Below the pieces are notes generated by a model that saw nothing but the letters and a program-made list of their open reading frames with translations, was not told the origin of the DNA and did no database searches. A stretch of DNA of 64,000 nucleotides from Megachile rotundata (lineage: Eukaryota; Arthropoda; Insecta; Hymenoptera; Megachilidae): positions 186,001-250,000 of the forward strand of contig NW_027473314.1 of assembly GCF_050947335.1 (NCBI RefSeq), read 5' to 3'. The position numbers and the translations under genes are program-made. This document shows, one piece after another, positions 30,201-46,175 of this stretch. Every line of letters begins with the position of its first letter. Position 1 is the stretch's first letter.

Positions 30201-32228
30201 ACAGTCACAATCATTCAATCACAATCATACAATCACAATCATACAATCACAATCATACAATCACAATCATACAATCACAATCATACAATCACAATCATAG
30301 AATCACAATCATACAATCACAATCATACAATCACAATCATACAATCACAATCATACAATCACAATCATACAATCACAATCATACAATCACAATCATACAA
30401 TCACAATCATACAATCGCAATCAAAGAATCACAATCAAAGAATCACAATCATACGATCACAATCATACAATCACAATCATACAATCACAATCATACAATC
30501 GCAATCATACAATCACAATCATACGATCACAATCATACAATCACAATCATACAATCACAATCATACAATCACAATCATACAATCGCAATCATACAATCAC
30601 AATCATACAGAAACAATCATACAACCTTAATTATACAACCACAATCATACAATCGCAATCACACAACCACAATCATACAATCACAGTCATACAATCACAA
30701 TCATACAATCACAATCATACAATCACAATCATACAATCACAATCATACAATCACAATCATACAATCACAGTCATACAATCACAATCATACAATCACAGTC
30801 ATACAATCACAATCATACAGTCACAATCATACAATCACAATCATACAATCACAGTCATACAATCACAATCATACAGTCACAATCATACAATCACAATCAT
30901 AGAATCACAATCATACAATCACAATCATACAATCGCAATCATACAATCACAATCATACAATCACAATCATACAATCACAATCATACAATCACAATCATAC
31001 AATCACAATCATACCATCACAATCATACAATCATAATCATACAATCACAATCATACAAGGACAATCATACAATCACAATCATGCAGTCACAATCATACAA
31101 TCGCAATCACACAACCACAATCTTACAATCACAATCATACGATCACAATCATACGATCACAATCATACCATCACAATCATACAATCACAATCATACAATC
31201 ACAATCATACAATCACAATCATACAATCACAATCATACAATCACAATCATACAATCACAATCTCACAATCACAATCATACAGTCACAATCATACAATCAC
31301 AATCATAGAATCACAATCATACAATCACAATCATACAATGACAATCATACAATCACAATCATACAATCACAATCATACAATCACAATCATACAATCACAA
31401 TCATACAATCACAATCATACAATCACAATCATACAATCACAATTATACAATCACAGTCATACGATCACAATCATACGATCACAATCATACAATCACAATC
31501 ATACAATCACAATCATACAATAGCAATCATACAATCACAGTCAAACAATCACAATCATAGAATCACAATCATACAATCACAATCATACAATCACAATCAT
31601 ACAATCACAATCATACAATCACAATCATTCAATCACAATCATACAATCACAATCATAAAATCACAATCATACAATAACAATCATACGATCACAATCATAC
31701 GATCACAATCATACAATCACAATCAAACAGTCAGAATCATACAATCACAATCATACAATCACAATCATACAATCACAATCATACAATCACAATCATACAA
31801 TCACAATCATACAATCACAATCTTATAATCACAATCATACAGTCACAATCATAGAATCACAATCATAGAATCACAATCATACAATGACAATCATACAATT
31901 ACAATCATAGAATCACAATCATACAATCACAATCATACAATCACAATCATACAATCACAATCATACAATCGCAATCAAAGAATCACAATCATAGGATCAC
32001 AATCATACAATCACAATCATACAATCACAATCATACAATCGCAATCATACAATCACAATCATACAGGAACAATCATACAACCTTAATTATACAACCACAA
32101 TCATACGATCACAATCATACAATCACAATCATACAATCACAATCATACAATCACAATCATGCAATCACAATCATACAATCATAATCATACAATCACAATC
32201 ATACAAGGACAATCATACAACCACAATC
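27225..32228 (+). repeat. HOR unit 2, 5,004 bp, with 1,036-bp internal deletion
   Basis: It runs from atgcagtc 27,225 to 32,229 (357 monomers plus 6). Before about 27,845 it tracks unit 1 at offset 5,788 (actgtc 22,047/27,835). After the junction it tracks at offset 4,752 (ataaaatc 23,103/27,855). The difference, 1,036 bp or 74 monomers, is the missing segment equal to about 22,060-23,100. Later markers: aaacagtgag ~28,066, atgcagtc 28,667 and 31,081, ccttaatt 28,519, 30,625 and 32,081, 20-bp monomer 29,943. From about 31.6 kb it carries attcaatc, aatcttataatc and acaggaac variants typical of the central domain. Confidence 0.85.
29943..29962 (+). repeat. 20-bp monomer, register break 3 (+6)
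   Basis: Three acaatc hexamers then ac, in the same context as the others, 4,766 bp after the copy at 25,177. Marker phase moves from 9 to 1 modulo 14 (26,315 versus 31,081). Confidence 0.95.
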
Positions 32229-34789
32229 ATGCAGTCACAATCATACAATCGCAATCACACAACCACAATCTTACAATCACAATCATACGATCACAATCAT
32301 ACCATCACAATCATACAATCACAATCATACAATCACAATCATACAATCACAAGCATACAATCACAATCATACAATCACAATCATACAATCACGATCATAC
32401 AATCGCAATCAAAGAATCACAATCATACGATCACAATCATACGATCACAATCATACAATCACAATCATACAATCACAATCATACAATCACAATCATACAA
32501 TCACAATCATACAATCACAATCATACAATCACAATCATACAATCACAATCATACAATGACTATCATACAATCACAATCATACAATCACAATCATACAATC
32601 ACAATCATACAATCACAATCATAAAATCACAATCATACAATCACAATCATACAATCACAATCATACTATCACAATCATACAATCACAATCATACAATCAC
32701 AATCTCACAATCACGATCATACAATAACGATCATCCAATCACAATCATACAATCACAATCATACAATCACAATCATACAATCGCAATCATACAATCACAA
32801 ACATACAGAAACAATCATACAATCACTGTCATACAATCACAATCATACAATCACAATCATACAATCACAATCATACAATCACAATCATACAGTCACAATC
32901 ATGCAATCACAATCATACAATCACAATCATACAATCACAATCATACAATCACAGTCATACCTTCACAATCATACAATCACAATCATACAATCACAATCAT
33001 ACAATCACAATCATACAATCACAATCATACAATCACAAACATACAATCACAATCATACAATCACAATCATACAGTCACAATCATGCAATCACAATCATAC
33101 AATCACAATCATACAATCACAATCATACAATCACAATCATACAATCACAATCATACAATCACAATCATACAATCACAATCATACAATCACAATCATACAA
33201 TCACAATCATACAATCACAATCATACAATCACAATCATACAATCGCAATCATACAATCGCAATCATACAATCGCAATCAAAGAATCACAATCATACGATC
33301 ACAATCATACAATCACAATCACACAATCACAATCATACAATCGCAATCATACAATCACAATCATACAATCACAATCATACTATCACAATCATACAATCGC
33401 AATCATACAATCACAATCTCACAATCACGATCATACAATAACGATCATCCAATCACAATCATACAATCGCAATCATACAATCACAAACATACAATCACAA
33501 TCTCACAATCACGATCATACAATAACGATCATACAATCGCAATCATACAATCACAATCATACAATCACAAACATACAGAAACAATCATACAATCACTATC
33601 ATACAATCACAATCATACAATCACAATCATACAGTCACAATCATGCAATCACAACCATACAATCACAATCATACAATCACAATCATACAATCACAATCAT
33701 ACAATCACAGTCATACCTTCACAATCATACAATCACAATCATACAATCACAATCATACAATCACAATCATACAATCACAATCATACAATCACAATCATAC
33801 AATCACAATCTCACAATCACAATCATACAGTCACAATCATACAATCACAATCATACAATCGCAATCAAAGAATCACAATCATACGATCACTATCATACAA
33901 TCACAATCATACAATCACAATCATACAATCGCAATCATACAATCACAATCATACAGAAACAATCATACAACCTTAATTATACAACCACAAACATACGATC
34001 ACAATCATACAATCACAATCATACAATCACAATCATACAATCACAGTCATACAATCACAATCATACAGTCACAATCATACAATCACAATCATACCATCAT
34101 AACCATACAATCACAATCATACAATCACAATCATACAATCACAATCATACAATCACAATCATACAATCACAATCATACAATCACAATCATACAATCACAA
34201 TCATACAATCACAATCATACAATCACAATCATACAATCACAATCATACAATCGCAATCAAAGAATCACAATCAAAGAATCACAATCATACGATCACAATC
34301 ATACAATCACAATCATACAATCACAATCATACAATCGCAATCATACAATCACAATCATACGATCACAATCATACAATCACAATCATACAATCACAATCAT
34401 ACAATCACAATCATACAATCGCAATCATACAATCACAATCATACAGAAACAATCATACAACCTTAATTATACAACCACAATCATACAATCGCAATCACAC
34501 AACCACAATCATACAATCACAGTCATACAATCACAATCATACAATCACAATCATACAATCACAATCATACAATCACAATCATACAATCACAATCATACAA
34601 TCACAGTCATACAATCACAATCATACAATCACAGTCATACAATCACAATCATACAGTCACAATCATACAATCACAATCATACAATCACAGTCATACAATC
34701 ACAATCATACAGTCACAATCATACAATCACAATCATAGAATCACAATCATACAATCACAATCATACAATCGCAATCATACAATCACAAT
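32229..34789 (+). repeat. Central-domain block, partner of 38.1-40.0 kb
   Basis: Markers recur at 38.1-40.0 kb: atgcagtc 32,229/38,095 (offset 5,866), atgcaatc 32,901/38,781 (5,880) and 33,643/39,495 (5,852), accatcataacc 34,093/39,931 (5,838). All offsets are multiples of 14. From about 34,150 it instead follows the sequence after the 20-bp monomers: the double aatcaaagaatc near 34,255 also occurs near 25,655, 30,420 and 52,810. It therefore joins two HOR segments. There is no 20-bp monomer here. Confidence 0.8.
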
Positions 34790-37700
34790 CATACAATCAC
34801 AATCATACAATCACAATCATACAATCACAATCATACAATCACAATCATACCATCACAATCATACAATCATAATCATACAATCACAATCATACAAGGACAA
34901 TCATACAATCACAATCATGCAGTCACAATCATACAATCGCAATCACACAACCACAATCTTACAATCACAATCATACGATCACAATCATACGATCACAATC
35001 ATACCATCACAATCATACAATCACAATCATACAATCACAATCATACAATCACAATCATACAATCACAATCATACAATCACAATCATACAATCACAATCTC
35101 ACAATCACAATCATACAGTCACAATCATACAATCACAATCATAGAATCACAATCATACAATCACAATCATACAATGACAATCATACAATCACAATCATAC
35201 AATCACAATCATACAATCACAATCATACAATCACAATCATACAATCACAATCATACAATCACAATTATACAATCACAGTCATACGATCACAATCATACGA
35301 TCACAATCATACAATCACAATCATACAATCACAATCATACAATAGCAATCATACAATCACAGTCAAACAATCACAATCATAGAATCACAATCATACAATC
35401 ACAATCATACAATCACAATCATACAATCACAATCATACAATCACAATCATTCAATCACAATCATACAATCACAATCATAAAATCACAATCATACAATAAC
35501 AATCATACGATCACAATCATACGATCACAATCATACAATCACAATCAAACAGTCAGAATCATACAATCACAATCATACAATCACAATCATACAATCACAA
35601 TCATACAATCACAATCATACAATCACAATCATACAATCACAATCTTATAATCACAATCATACAGTCACAATCATAGAATCACAATCATAGAATCACAATC
35701 ATACAATGACAATCATACAATTACAATCATATAATCACAATCATACAATCACAATCATAAAATCACAATCATACAATCACAATCACACAATCGCAATCAT
35801 ACAATCGCAATCATGCAATCACAATCATACAATCACAATCATACAATCAGAATCATACAATCACCATCATACAATCACAATCATACAATCACAATCATAC
35901 AATCACAATCATACAATCACAATCATACAATCACAATCATACAATCACAATTATACAATCACAATCATACGATCATAATCACAAAATCACAATCATACAA
36001 TCACAATCATACAATCACAACCATACAATCACAATCATACAATCACAATCATACAATCACAATCATACAATCACAATCATACAATCGCAATCATACAATC
36101 ACAATCATACAGGAACAATCATACAACCTTAATTATACAACCACAATCATACGATCACAATCATACAATCACAATCATACAATCACAATCATACAATCAC
36201 AATCATGCAATCACAATCATACAATCATAATCATACAATCACAATCATACAAGGACAATCATACAACCACAATCATGCAGTCACAATCATACAATCGCAA
36301 TCACACAACCACAATCTTACAATCACAATCATACGATCACAATCATACCATCACAATCATACAATCACAATCATACAATCACAATCATACAATCACAAGC
36401 ATACAATCACAATCATACAATCACAATCATACAATCACGATCATACAATCGCAATCAAAGAATCACAATCATACGATCACAATCATACGATCACAATCAT
36501 ACAATCACAATCATACAATCACAATCATACAATCACAATCATACAATCACAATCATACAATCACAATCATACAATCACAATCATACAATCACAATCATAC
36601 AATGACTATCATACAATCACAATCATACAATCACAATCATACAATCACAATCATACAATCACAATCATACCATCACAATCATACAATCATAATCATACAA
36701 TCACAATCATACAAGGACAATCATACAATCACAATCATGCAGTCACAATCATACAATCGCAATCACACAACCACAATCTTACAATCACAATCATACGATC
36801 ACAATCATACGATCACAATCATACCATCACAATCATACAATCACAATCATACAATCACAATCATACAATCACAATCATACAATCACAATCATACAATCAC
36901 AATCATACAATCACAATCTCACAATCACAATCATACAGTCACAATCATACAATCACAATCATAGAATCACAATCATACAATCACAATCATACAATGACAA
37001 TCATACAATCACAATCATACAATCACAATCATACAATCACAATCATACAATCACAATCATACAATCACAATCATACAATCACAATTATACAATCACAGTC
37101 ATACGATCACAATCATACGATCACAATCATACAATCACAATCATACAATCACAATCATACAATAGCAATCATACAATCACAGTCAAACAATCACAATCAT
37201 AGAATCACAATCATACAATCACAATCATACAATCACAATCATACAATCACAATCATACAATCACAATCATTCAATCACAATCATACAATCACAATCATAA
37301 AATCACAATCATACAATAACAATCATACGATCACAATCATACGATCACAATCATACAATCACAATCAAACAGTCAGAATCATACAATCACAATCATACAA
37401 TCACAATCATACAATCACAATCATACAATCACAATCATACAATCACAATCATACAATCACAATCTTATAATCACAATCATACAGTCACAATCATAGAATC
37501 ACAATCATAGAATCACAATCATACAATGACGATCATACAATTACAATCATATAATCACAATCATACAATCACAATCATAAAATCACAATCATACAATCAC
37601 AATCACACAATCGCAATCATACAATCGCAATCATGCAATCACAATCATACAATCACAATCATACAATCAGAATCATACAATCACCATCATACAATCACAA

Positions 37701-38490
37701 TCATACAATCACAATCATACAATCACAATCATACAATCACAATCATACAATCACAATCATACAATCACAATTATACAATCACAATCATACGATCATAATC
37801 ACAAAATCACAATCATACAATCACAATCATACAATCACAACCATACAATCACAATCATACAATCACAATCATACAATCACAATCATACAATCACAATCAT
37901 ACAATCGCAATCATACAATCACAATCATACAGGAACAATCATACAACCTTAATTATACAACCACAATCATACGATCACAATCATACAATCACAATCATAC
38001 AATCACAATCATACAATCACAATCATGCAATCACAATCATACAATCATAATCATACAATCACAATCATACAAGGACAATCATACAACCACAATCATGCAG
38101 TCACAATCATACAATCGCAATCACACAACCACAATCTTACAATCACAATCATACGATCACAATCATACCATCACAATCATACAATCACAATCATACAATC
38201 ACAATCATACAATCACAAGCATACAATCACAATCATACAATCACAATCATACAATCACGATCATACAATCGCAATCAAAGAATCACAATCATACGATCAC
38301 AATCATACGATCACAATCATACAATCACAATCATACAATCACAATCATACAATCACAATCATACAATCACAATCATACAATCACAATCATACAATCACAA
38401 TCATACAATCACAATCATACAATCACAATCATACAATGACTATCATACAATCACAATCATACAATCACAATCATACAATCACAATCATAC
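34790..38490 (+). repeat. 1,820-bp tandem duplication (130 monomers)
   Basis: Markers pair at 1,820 bp: accatc 34,849/36,669, atgcagtc 34,917/36,737, caatgac 35,706/37,526, atgcaatc 35,813/37,633 and 36,205/38,025, ccttaatt 36,127/37,947, atgcagtc 36,275/38,095. The final pair, actatc after caatg (36,602/38,436), is one monomer longer. A private change (atgacgatc) at 37,526 marks copy 2. Both copies carry aatcttataatc, atacgatcataatcac and acaggaac variants. Confidence 0.92.
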
Positions 38491-40675
38491 AATCACAATC
38501 ATAAAATCACAATCATACAATCACAATCATACAATCACAATCATACTATCACAATCATACAATCACAATCATACAATCACAATCTCACAATCACGATCAT
38601 ACAATAACGATCATCCAATCACAATCATACAATCACAATCATACAATCACAATCATACAATCGCAATCATACAATCACAAACATACAGAAACAATCATAC
38701 AATCACTGTCATACAATCACAATCATACAATCACAATCATACAATCACAATCATACAATCACAATCATACAGTCACAATCATGCAATCACAATCATACAA
38801 TCACAATCATACAATCACAATCATACAATCACAGTCATACCTTCACAATCATACAATCACAATCATACAATCACAATCATACAATCACAATCATACAATC
38901 ACAAACATACAATCACAATCATACAATCACAATCATACAGTCACAATCATGCAATCACAATCATACAATCACAATCATACAATCACAATCATACAATCAC
39001 AATCATACAATCACAATCATACAATCACAATCATACAATCACAATCATACAATCACAATCATACAATCACAATCATACAATCACAATCATACAATCGCAA
39101 TCATACAATCGCAATCATACAATCGCAATCAAAGAATCACAATCATACGATCACAATCATACAATCACAATCACACAATCACAATCATACAATCGCAATC
39201 ATACAATCACAATCATACAATCACAATCATACTATCACAATCATACAATCGCAATCATACAATCACAATCTCACAATCACGATCATACAATAACGATCAT
39301 CCAATCACAATCATACAATCGCAATCATACAATCACAAACATACAATCACAATCTCACAATCACGATCATACAATAACGATCATACAATCGCAATCATAC
39401 AATCACAATCATACAATCACAAACATACAGAAACAATCATACAATCACTATCATACAATCACAATCATACAATCACAATCATACAGTCACAATCATGCAA
39501 TCACAATCATACAATCACAATCATACAATCACAATCATACAATCACAATCATACAATCACAGTCATACCTTCACAATCATACAATCACAATCATACAATC
39601 ACAATCATACAATCACAATCATACAATCACAATCATACAATCACAATCTCACAATCACAATCATACAGTCACAATCATACAATCACAATCATACAATCGC
39701 AATCAAAGAATCACAATCATACGATCACTATCATACAATCACAATCATACAATCACAATCATACAATCGCAATCATACAATCACAATCATACAGAAACAA
39801 TCATACAACCTTAATTATACAACCACAAACATACGATCACAATCATACAATCACAATCATACAATCACAATCATACAATCACAATCATACAATCACAATC
39901 ATACAATCACAATCATACAATCACAATCATACCATCATAACCATACAATCACAATCATACACGGACAATCATACAATCACAATCATGCAGTCACAATCAT
40001 ACAATCACAATCATACAATCGCAATCAAAGAATCGCAATCATACGATCACAATCATACAATCACAATCATACGATCACAATCATACCATCACAATCATAC
40101 AATCACAATCATACAATCGCAATCAAAGAATCACAATCATACGATCACAATCATACGATCACAATCATACAATCACAATCATACAATCACAATCATACAA
40201 TCACAATCATACAATCACAATAATACAATCACAATCATACAATCACAATCATACAATCACAATCATACAATCACAATCATACAATCACAATCATACAATC
40301 GCAATCTCACAATCACAGTCATACAGTCACAGTCATACAATCACAATCATAGAATCACAATCATACAATCACAATCATACAATCACAATCATACAATCAC
40401 AATCACACAATCACAATCATACAATCACAGTCAAACAATCACAATCATAGAATCACAATCATACAATCACAATCATACAATCACAATCATACAATCACAA
40501 TCATACAATCACAATCATACAATCACAATCATAAAATCACAATCATACAATAACAATCATACGTACACAATCATACAACCACAATCATACAATCACAATC
40601 ATACAATCACAATCTCACAATCACAATCATACAGTCACAATCATAGAATCACAATCATAGAATCACAATCACACA
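38491..40675 (+). repeat. Second copy of the 32.5-34.1 kb block plus derivative tail
   Basis: It continues the match to 32.2-34.1 kb: ataaaatc, aatctcac island (~38,582), actgtc, ccttcac, repeated cgcaatc before aatcaaag, actatc, two further islands (~39,269 and ~39,353), ccttaatt at 39,809 and accatcataacc 39,931. A rare acacggac at 39,959 recurs at 46,819 (490 monomers apart). The tail to 40,675 is rich in aatcaaag and atagaatc variants. Confidence 0.78.
40559..40576 (+). repeat. Private monomer variant containing acgtac
   Basis: Where related monomers read atacgatcac, this one reads atacgtacac. The length is unchanged, so two adjacent bases differ (at to ta). I saw this variant only once. 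It lies next to an ataacaatc monomer that elsewhere precedes acgatc. Confidence 0.8.
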
Positions 40676-40782
40676 ATGACAATCATACAATTACAATCAT
40701 ATAATCACAATCATACAATCACAATCATAAAATCACAATCATACAATCACAATCACACAATCACAATCATACAATCGCAATC

Positions 40783-41860
40783 ATGCAATCACAATCATAC
40801 AATCACAATAATACAATCAGAATCATACAATCACAATCATACAATCACAATCATACAATCACAATCATACAATCACAGTCATACAATCACAATCATACAA
40901 TCACAATCATAAAATCACAATCATACAATAACATTCATACGATCACAATCATACAATCACAATCATACAATCACAATCAAAGAATCACAATCATACGATC
41001 ACAATCATACAATCACAATCATACAATCACAATCATAGAATCACAATCATACAATCACAATCATACAATCACAATCATACAATCACAATCATACAATCGC
41101 AATCATACAATCGCAATCAAAGAATCACAATCATACGATAACAATCATACAATCACAATCATACAATCACAATCATACAATCACAATCATACAATCGCAA
41201 TCATACAATCACAATCATACAGGAACAATCATACAACCTTAATTATACAACCACAATCATACGATCACAATCATACAATCACAATCATACAATCACAATC
41301 ATACAATCACAATCATGCAATCACAATCATACAATCACAATAATACAATCAGAATCATACAATCACAATCATACAATCACAATCATACAATCACAATCAT
41401 ACAATCACAGTCATACAATCACAATCATACAATCACAATCATAAAATCACAATCATACAATAACAATCATACGATCACAATCATACAATCACAATCATAC
41501 AATCACAATCATACAATCACAATCAAAGAATCACAATCATACGATCAGAATCATACAATCACAATCATACAATCACAATCATAGAATCACAATCATACAA
41601 TCACAATCATACAATCGCAATCATACAATCACAATCATACAATCGCAATCATACAATCGCAATCAAAGAATCACAATCATACGATAACAATCATACAATC
41701 ACAATCATACAATCACAATCATACAATCACAATCATACAATCGCAATCATACAATCACAATCATACAGGAACAATCATACAACCTTAATTATACAACCAC
41801 AATCATACGATCACAATCATACAATCACAATCATACAATCACAATCATACAATCACAATC
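40783..41860 (+). repeat. Tandem duplication of 532/546 bp
   Basis: The atgcaatc...aataatac marker occurs at 40,783 and 41,315 (532 bp, 38 monomers). Following markers pair at 546 bp: aatcaaag with acgataac 41,113/41,659, ccttaatt 41,237/41,783, atgcaatc 41,315/41,861. The one-monomer difference is internal. Both copies carry the acaggaac variant. Confidence 0.88.
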
Positions 41861-43080
41861 ATGCAATCACAATCATACAATCACAATCATACAATCATAA
41901 TCATACAATCACAATCATACAAGGACAATCATACAATCACAATCATGCAGTCACAATCATACAATCGCAATCACACAACCACAATCTTACAATCACAATC
42001 ATACGATCACGATCATACCATCACAATCATACAATCACAATCATACAATCACAATCATACAATCACAAGCATACAATCACAATCATACAATCACAATCAT
42101 ACAATCACAATCATACAATCGCAATCAAAGAATCACAATCATACGATCACAATCATACGATCACAATCATACAATCACAATCATACAATCACAATCATAC
42201 AATCACAATCATACAATCACAATCATACAATCACAATCATACAATCACAATCATACAATCACAATCATACAATCGCAATCTCACAATCACAATCATACAG
42301 TCACAATCATACAATCACAATCATACAATCGCAATCAAAGAATCACAATCATACGATCACAATCATACAATCACAATCATACAATCACAATCATACAATC
42401 GCAATCATACAATCACAATCATACAGAAACAATCATACAACCTTAATTATACAACCACAATCATACGATCACAATCATACAATCACAATCATACAATCAC
42501 AATCATACAATCACAATCATACAATCACAATCATACAATCACAATCATACAATCATAATCATACAATCACAATCATAGAATCACAATCATACAATCACAA
42601 TCATACAATCACAATCATACAATCACAATCATACAATCGCAATCATACAATCGCAATCAAAGAATCACAATCATACGATAACAATCATACAATCACAATC
42701 ATACAATCACAATCATACAATCACAATCATACAATCGCAATCATACAATCACAATCATACAGGAACAATCATACAACCTTAATTATACAACCACAATCAT
42801 ACGATCACAATCATACAATCACAATCATACAATCACAATCATACAATCACAATCATGCAATCACAATCATACAATCACAATCATACAATCATAATCATAC
42901 AATCACAATCATACAAGGACAATCATACAATCACAATCATGCAGTCACAATCATACAATCGCAATCACACAACCACAATCTTACAATCACAATCATACGA
43001 TCACGATCATACCATCACAATCATACAATCACAATCATACAATCACAATCATACAATCACAATCATACAATCACAAGCAT
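41581..43080 (+). repeat. Segment repeated at 994-bp spacing (71 monomers)
   Basis: Pairs: atagaatc 41,581/42,575, gcaatcaaag 41,659/42,653, ccttaatt 41,783/42,777, atgcaatc 41,861/42,855, atgcagtc 41,945/42,939. The acaagcat pair is 1,008 bp apart, one monomer more. Similarity spans about 500 bp of each repeat. The rest of the first period (42.08-42.57 kb) is different satellite with its own ccttaatt-like island near 42,441. This overlaps the 546-bp duplication, so the island was amplified stepwise. Confidence 0.85.
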
Positions 43081-43465
43081 ACAATCACAATCATACAATC
43101 ACAAGCTCACAATCACGATCATACAATAACGATAATCCAATCACAATCATACAATCGCAACAATACAATCGCAATCATACAATCACAAACATACAGAAAC
43201 AATCATACAATCACTATCATACAATCACAATCATACAATCACAATCACACAATCACAATCATACAATCACAAACATACAATCACAATCATACAATCACAA
43301 TCATACAGTCACAATCATGCAATCACAATCATACAATCACAATCATACAATCACAATCATACAATCACAATCATACAATCACAATCATACAATCACAATC
43401 ATACAATCACAATCTCACAATCACAATCATACAGTCACAATCATACAATCACAATCATAGAATCA
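43081..43465 (+). repeat. Short linking stretch with aagctcac variant
   Basis: It holds an aatctcac-type island written aagctcac (~43,102) with acgataatcc instead of acgatcatcc, then acaaacatacagaaac. The aagctcac form recurs near 47,233. Plain satellite otherwise. Confidence 0.7.
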
Positions 43466-46175
43466 CAATCATACAATCACAATCATACAATGACAATCAT
43501 ACAATCACAATCATATAATCACAATCATACAATCACAATCATACAATCACAATCATACAATCACAATCATACAATCACAATCACACAATCACAATCATAC
43601 AATCGCAATCATGCAATCACAATCATACAATCACAATCATACAATCAGAATCATACAATCACCATCATACAATCACAATCATACAATCACAATCATACAA
43701 TCACAATCATACAATCACAATCATACAATCACAATTATACGATCACAGTCATACGATCACAATCATACGATCACTATCATACAATCACAATCATACAATC
43801 ACTATCATACAATCACAATCATACAATCACAATCATACAATAGCAATCATACAATCACAGTCAAACAATCACAATCATAGAATCACAATCATACAATCAC
43901 AATCACACAACCACAATCTTACAATCACAATCATACGATCACAATCATACCATCACAATCATACAATCACAATCATACAATCACAATCATACAATCACAA
44001 GCATACAATCACAATCATACAATCACAATCATACAATCACAATCATACAATCACAATCATACAATCGCAATCAAAGAATCACAATCATGCGATCACAATC
44101 ATACGATCACAATCATACAATCACAATCATACAATCACAATCATACAATCACAATCATACAATCACAATCATACAATCACAATCATACAATCACAATCAT
44201 ACAATCACAATCATACAATGACTATCATACAATCACAATCATACAATCACAATCATACAATCACAATCATACAATCACAATCATAAAATCACAATCATAA
44301 AATCACAATCATACAATCACAATCATACAATCGCAATCATACTATCACAATCATACAATCACAATCATACAATCACAATCTCACAATCACGATCATACAA
44401 TAACGATCATCCAATCACAATCATACAATCACAATCATACAATCACAATCATACAATCGCAATCATACAATCACAAACATACAGAAACAATCATACAATC
44501 GCTGTCATACAATCACAATCATTCAATCACAATCATACAATCACTATCATACAATCACAATCATACAATCACAATCATACAGTCACAATCATGCAATCAC
44601 AATCATACAATCACAATCATACAATCACAATCATACAATCACAGTCATACCATCACAATCATACAATCACAATCATACAATCACAATCATACAATCACAA
44701 TCATACAATCACAATCATACAACCACAAACATACAATCACAATCATACAATCACAATCATACAGTCACAATCATGCAATCACAATCATACAATCACAATC
44801 ATACAATCACAATCATACAATCACAATCATACAATGACAATCATACAATCACAATCATATAATCACAATCATACAATCACAATCATACAATCACAATCAT
44901 ACAATCACAATCATACAATCACAATCACACAATCACAATCATACAATCGCAATCATGCAATCACAATCATACAATCACAATCATACAATCAGAATCATAC
45001 AATCACCATCATACAATCACAATCATACAATCACAATCATACAATCACAATCATACAATCACAATCATACAATCACAATTATACGATCACAGTCATACGA
45101 TCACAATCATACGATCACTATCATACAATCACAATCATACAATCACTATCATACAATCACAATCATACAATCACAATCATACAATAGCAATCATACAATC
45201 ACAGTCAAACAATCACAATCATAGAATCACAATCATACAATCACAATCACACAACCACAATCTTACAATCACAATCATACGATCACAATCATACCATCAC
45301 AATCATACAATCACAATCATACAATCACAATCATACAATCACAAGCATACAATCACAATCATACAATCACAATCATACAATCACAATCATACAATCACAA
45401 TCATACAATCGCAATCAAAGAATCACAATCATGCGATCACAATCATACGATCACAATCATACAATCACAATCATACAATCACAATCATACAATCACAATC
45501 ATACAATCACAATCATACAATCACAATCATACAATCACAATCATACAATCACAATCATACAATGACTATCATACAATCACAATCATACAATCACAATCAT
45601 ACAATCACAATCATACAATCACAATCATAAAATCACAATCATAAAATCACAATCATACAATCACAATCATACAATCGCAATCATACTATCACAATCATAC
45701 AATCACAATCATACAATCACAATCTCACAATCACGATCATACAATAACGATCATCCAATCACAATCATACAATCACAATCATACAATCACAATCATACAA
45801 TCGCAATCATACAATCACAAACATACAGAAACAATCATACAATCGCTGTCATACAATCACAATCATTCAATCACAATCATACAATCACAATCATACAATC
45901 ACAATCATACAATCACAATCATACAGTCACAATCATGCAATCACAATCATACAATCACAATCATACAATCACAATCATACAATCACAGTCATACCATCAC
46001 AATCATACAATCACAATCATACAATCACAATCATACAATCACAATCATACAATCACAATCATACAACCACAAACATACAATCACAATCATACAATCACAA
46101 TCATACAGTCACAATCATGCAATCACAATCATACAATCACAATCATACAATCACAATCATACAATCACAATCATA
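43466..46175 (+). repeat. 1,344-bp tandem duplication (96 monomers)
   Basis: Pairs at 1,344 bp: caatgac 43,490/44,834, atgcaatc 43,611/44,955 and 44,591/45,935. The cacacaaccacaatctt motif (~43,905/45,249) here lacks its usual atgcagtc lead. Copy differences: actatc at 44,543 versus acaatc in copy 2, and compensating one-monomer shifts in clean runs. The region between ccttaatt islands at 42,777 and 46,683 is the longest in the window without that marker. Confidence 0.9.

Noticed and set aside
43570..43600. Possible further register breaks at acaatcacacaatc near 43,580, 44,925 and 4,615
   Set aside because: These read acaatc acaatc ac, a t-to-c substitution in a normal 14-bp monomer. Landmark phase is unchanged across them.
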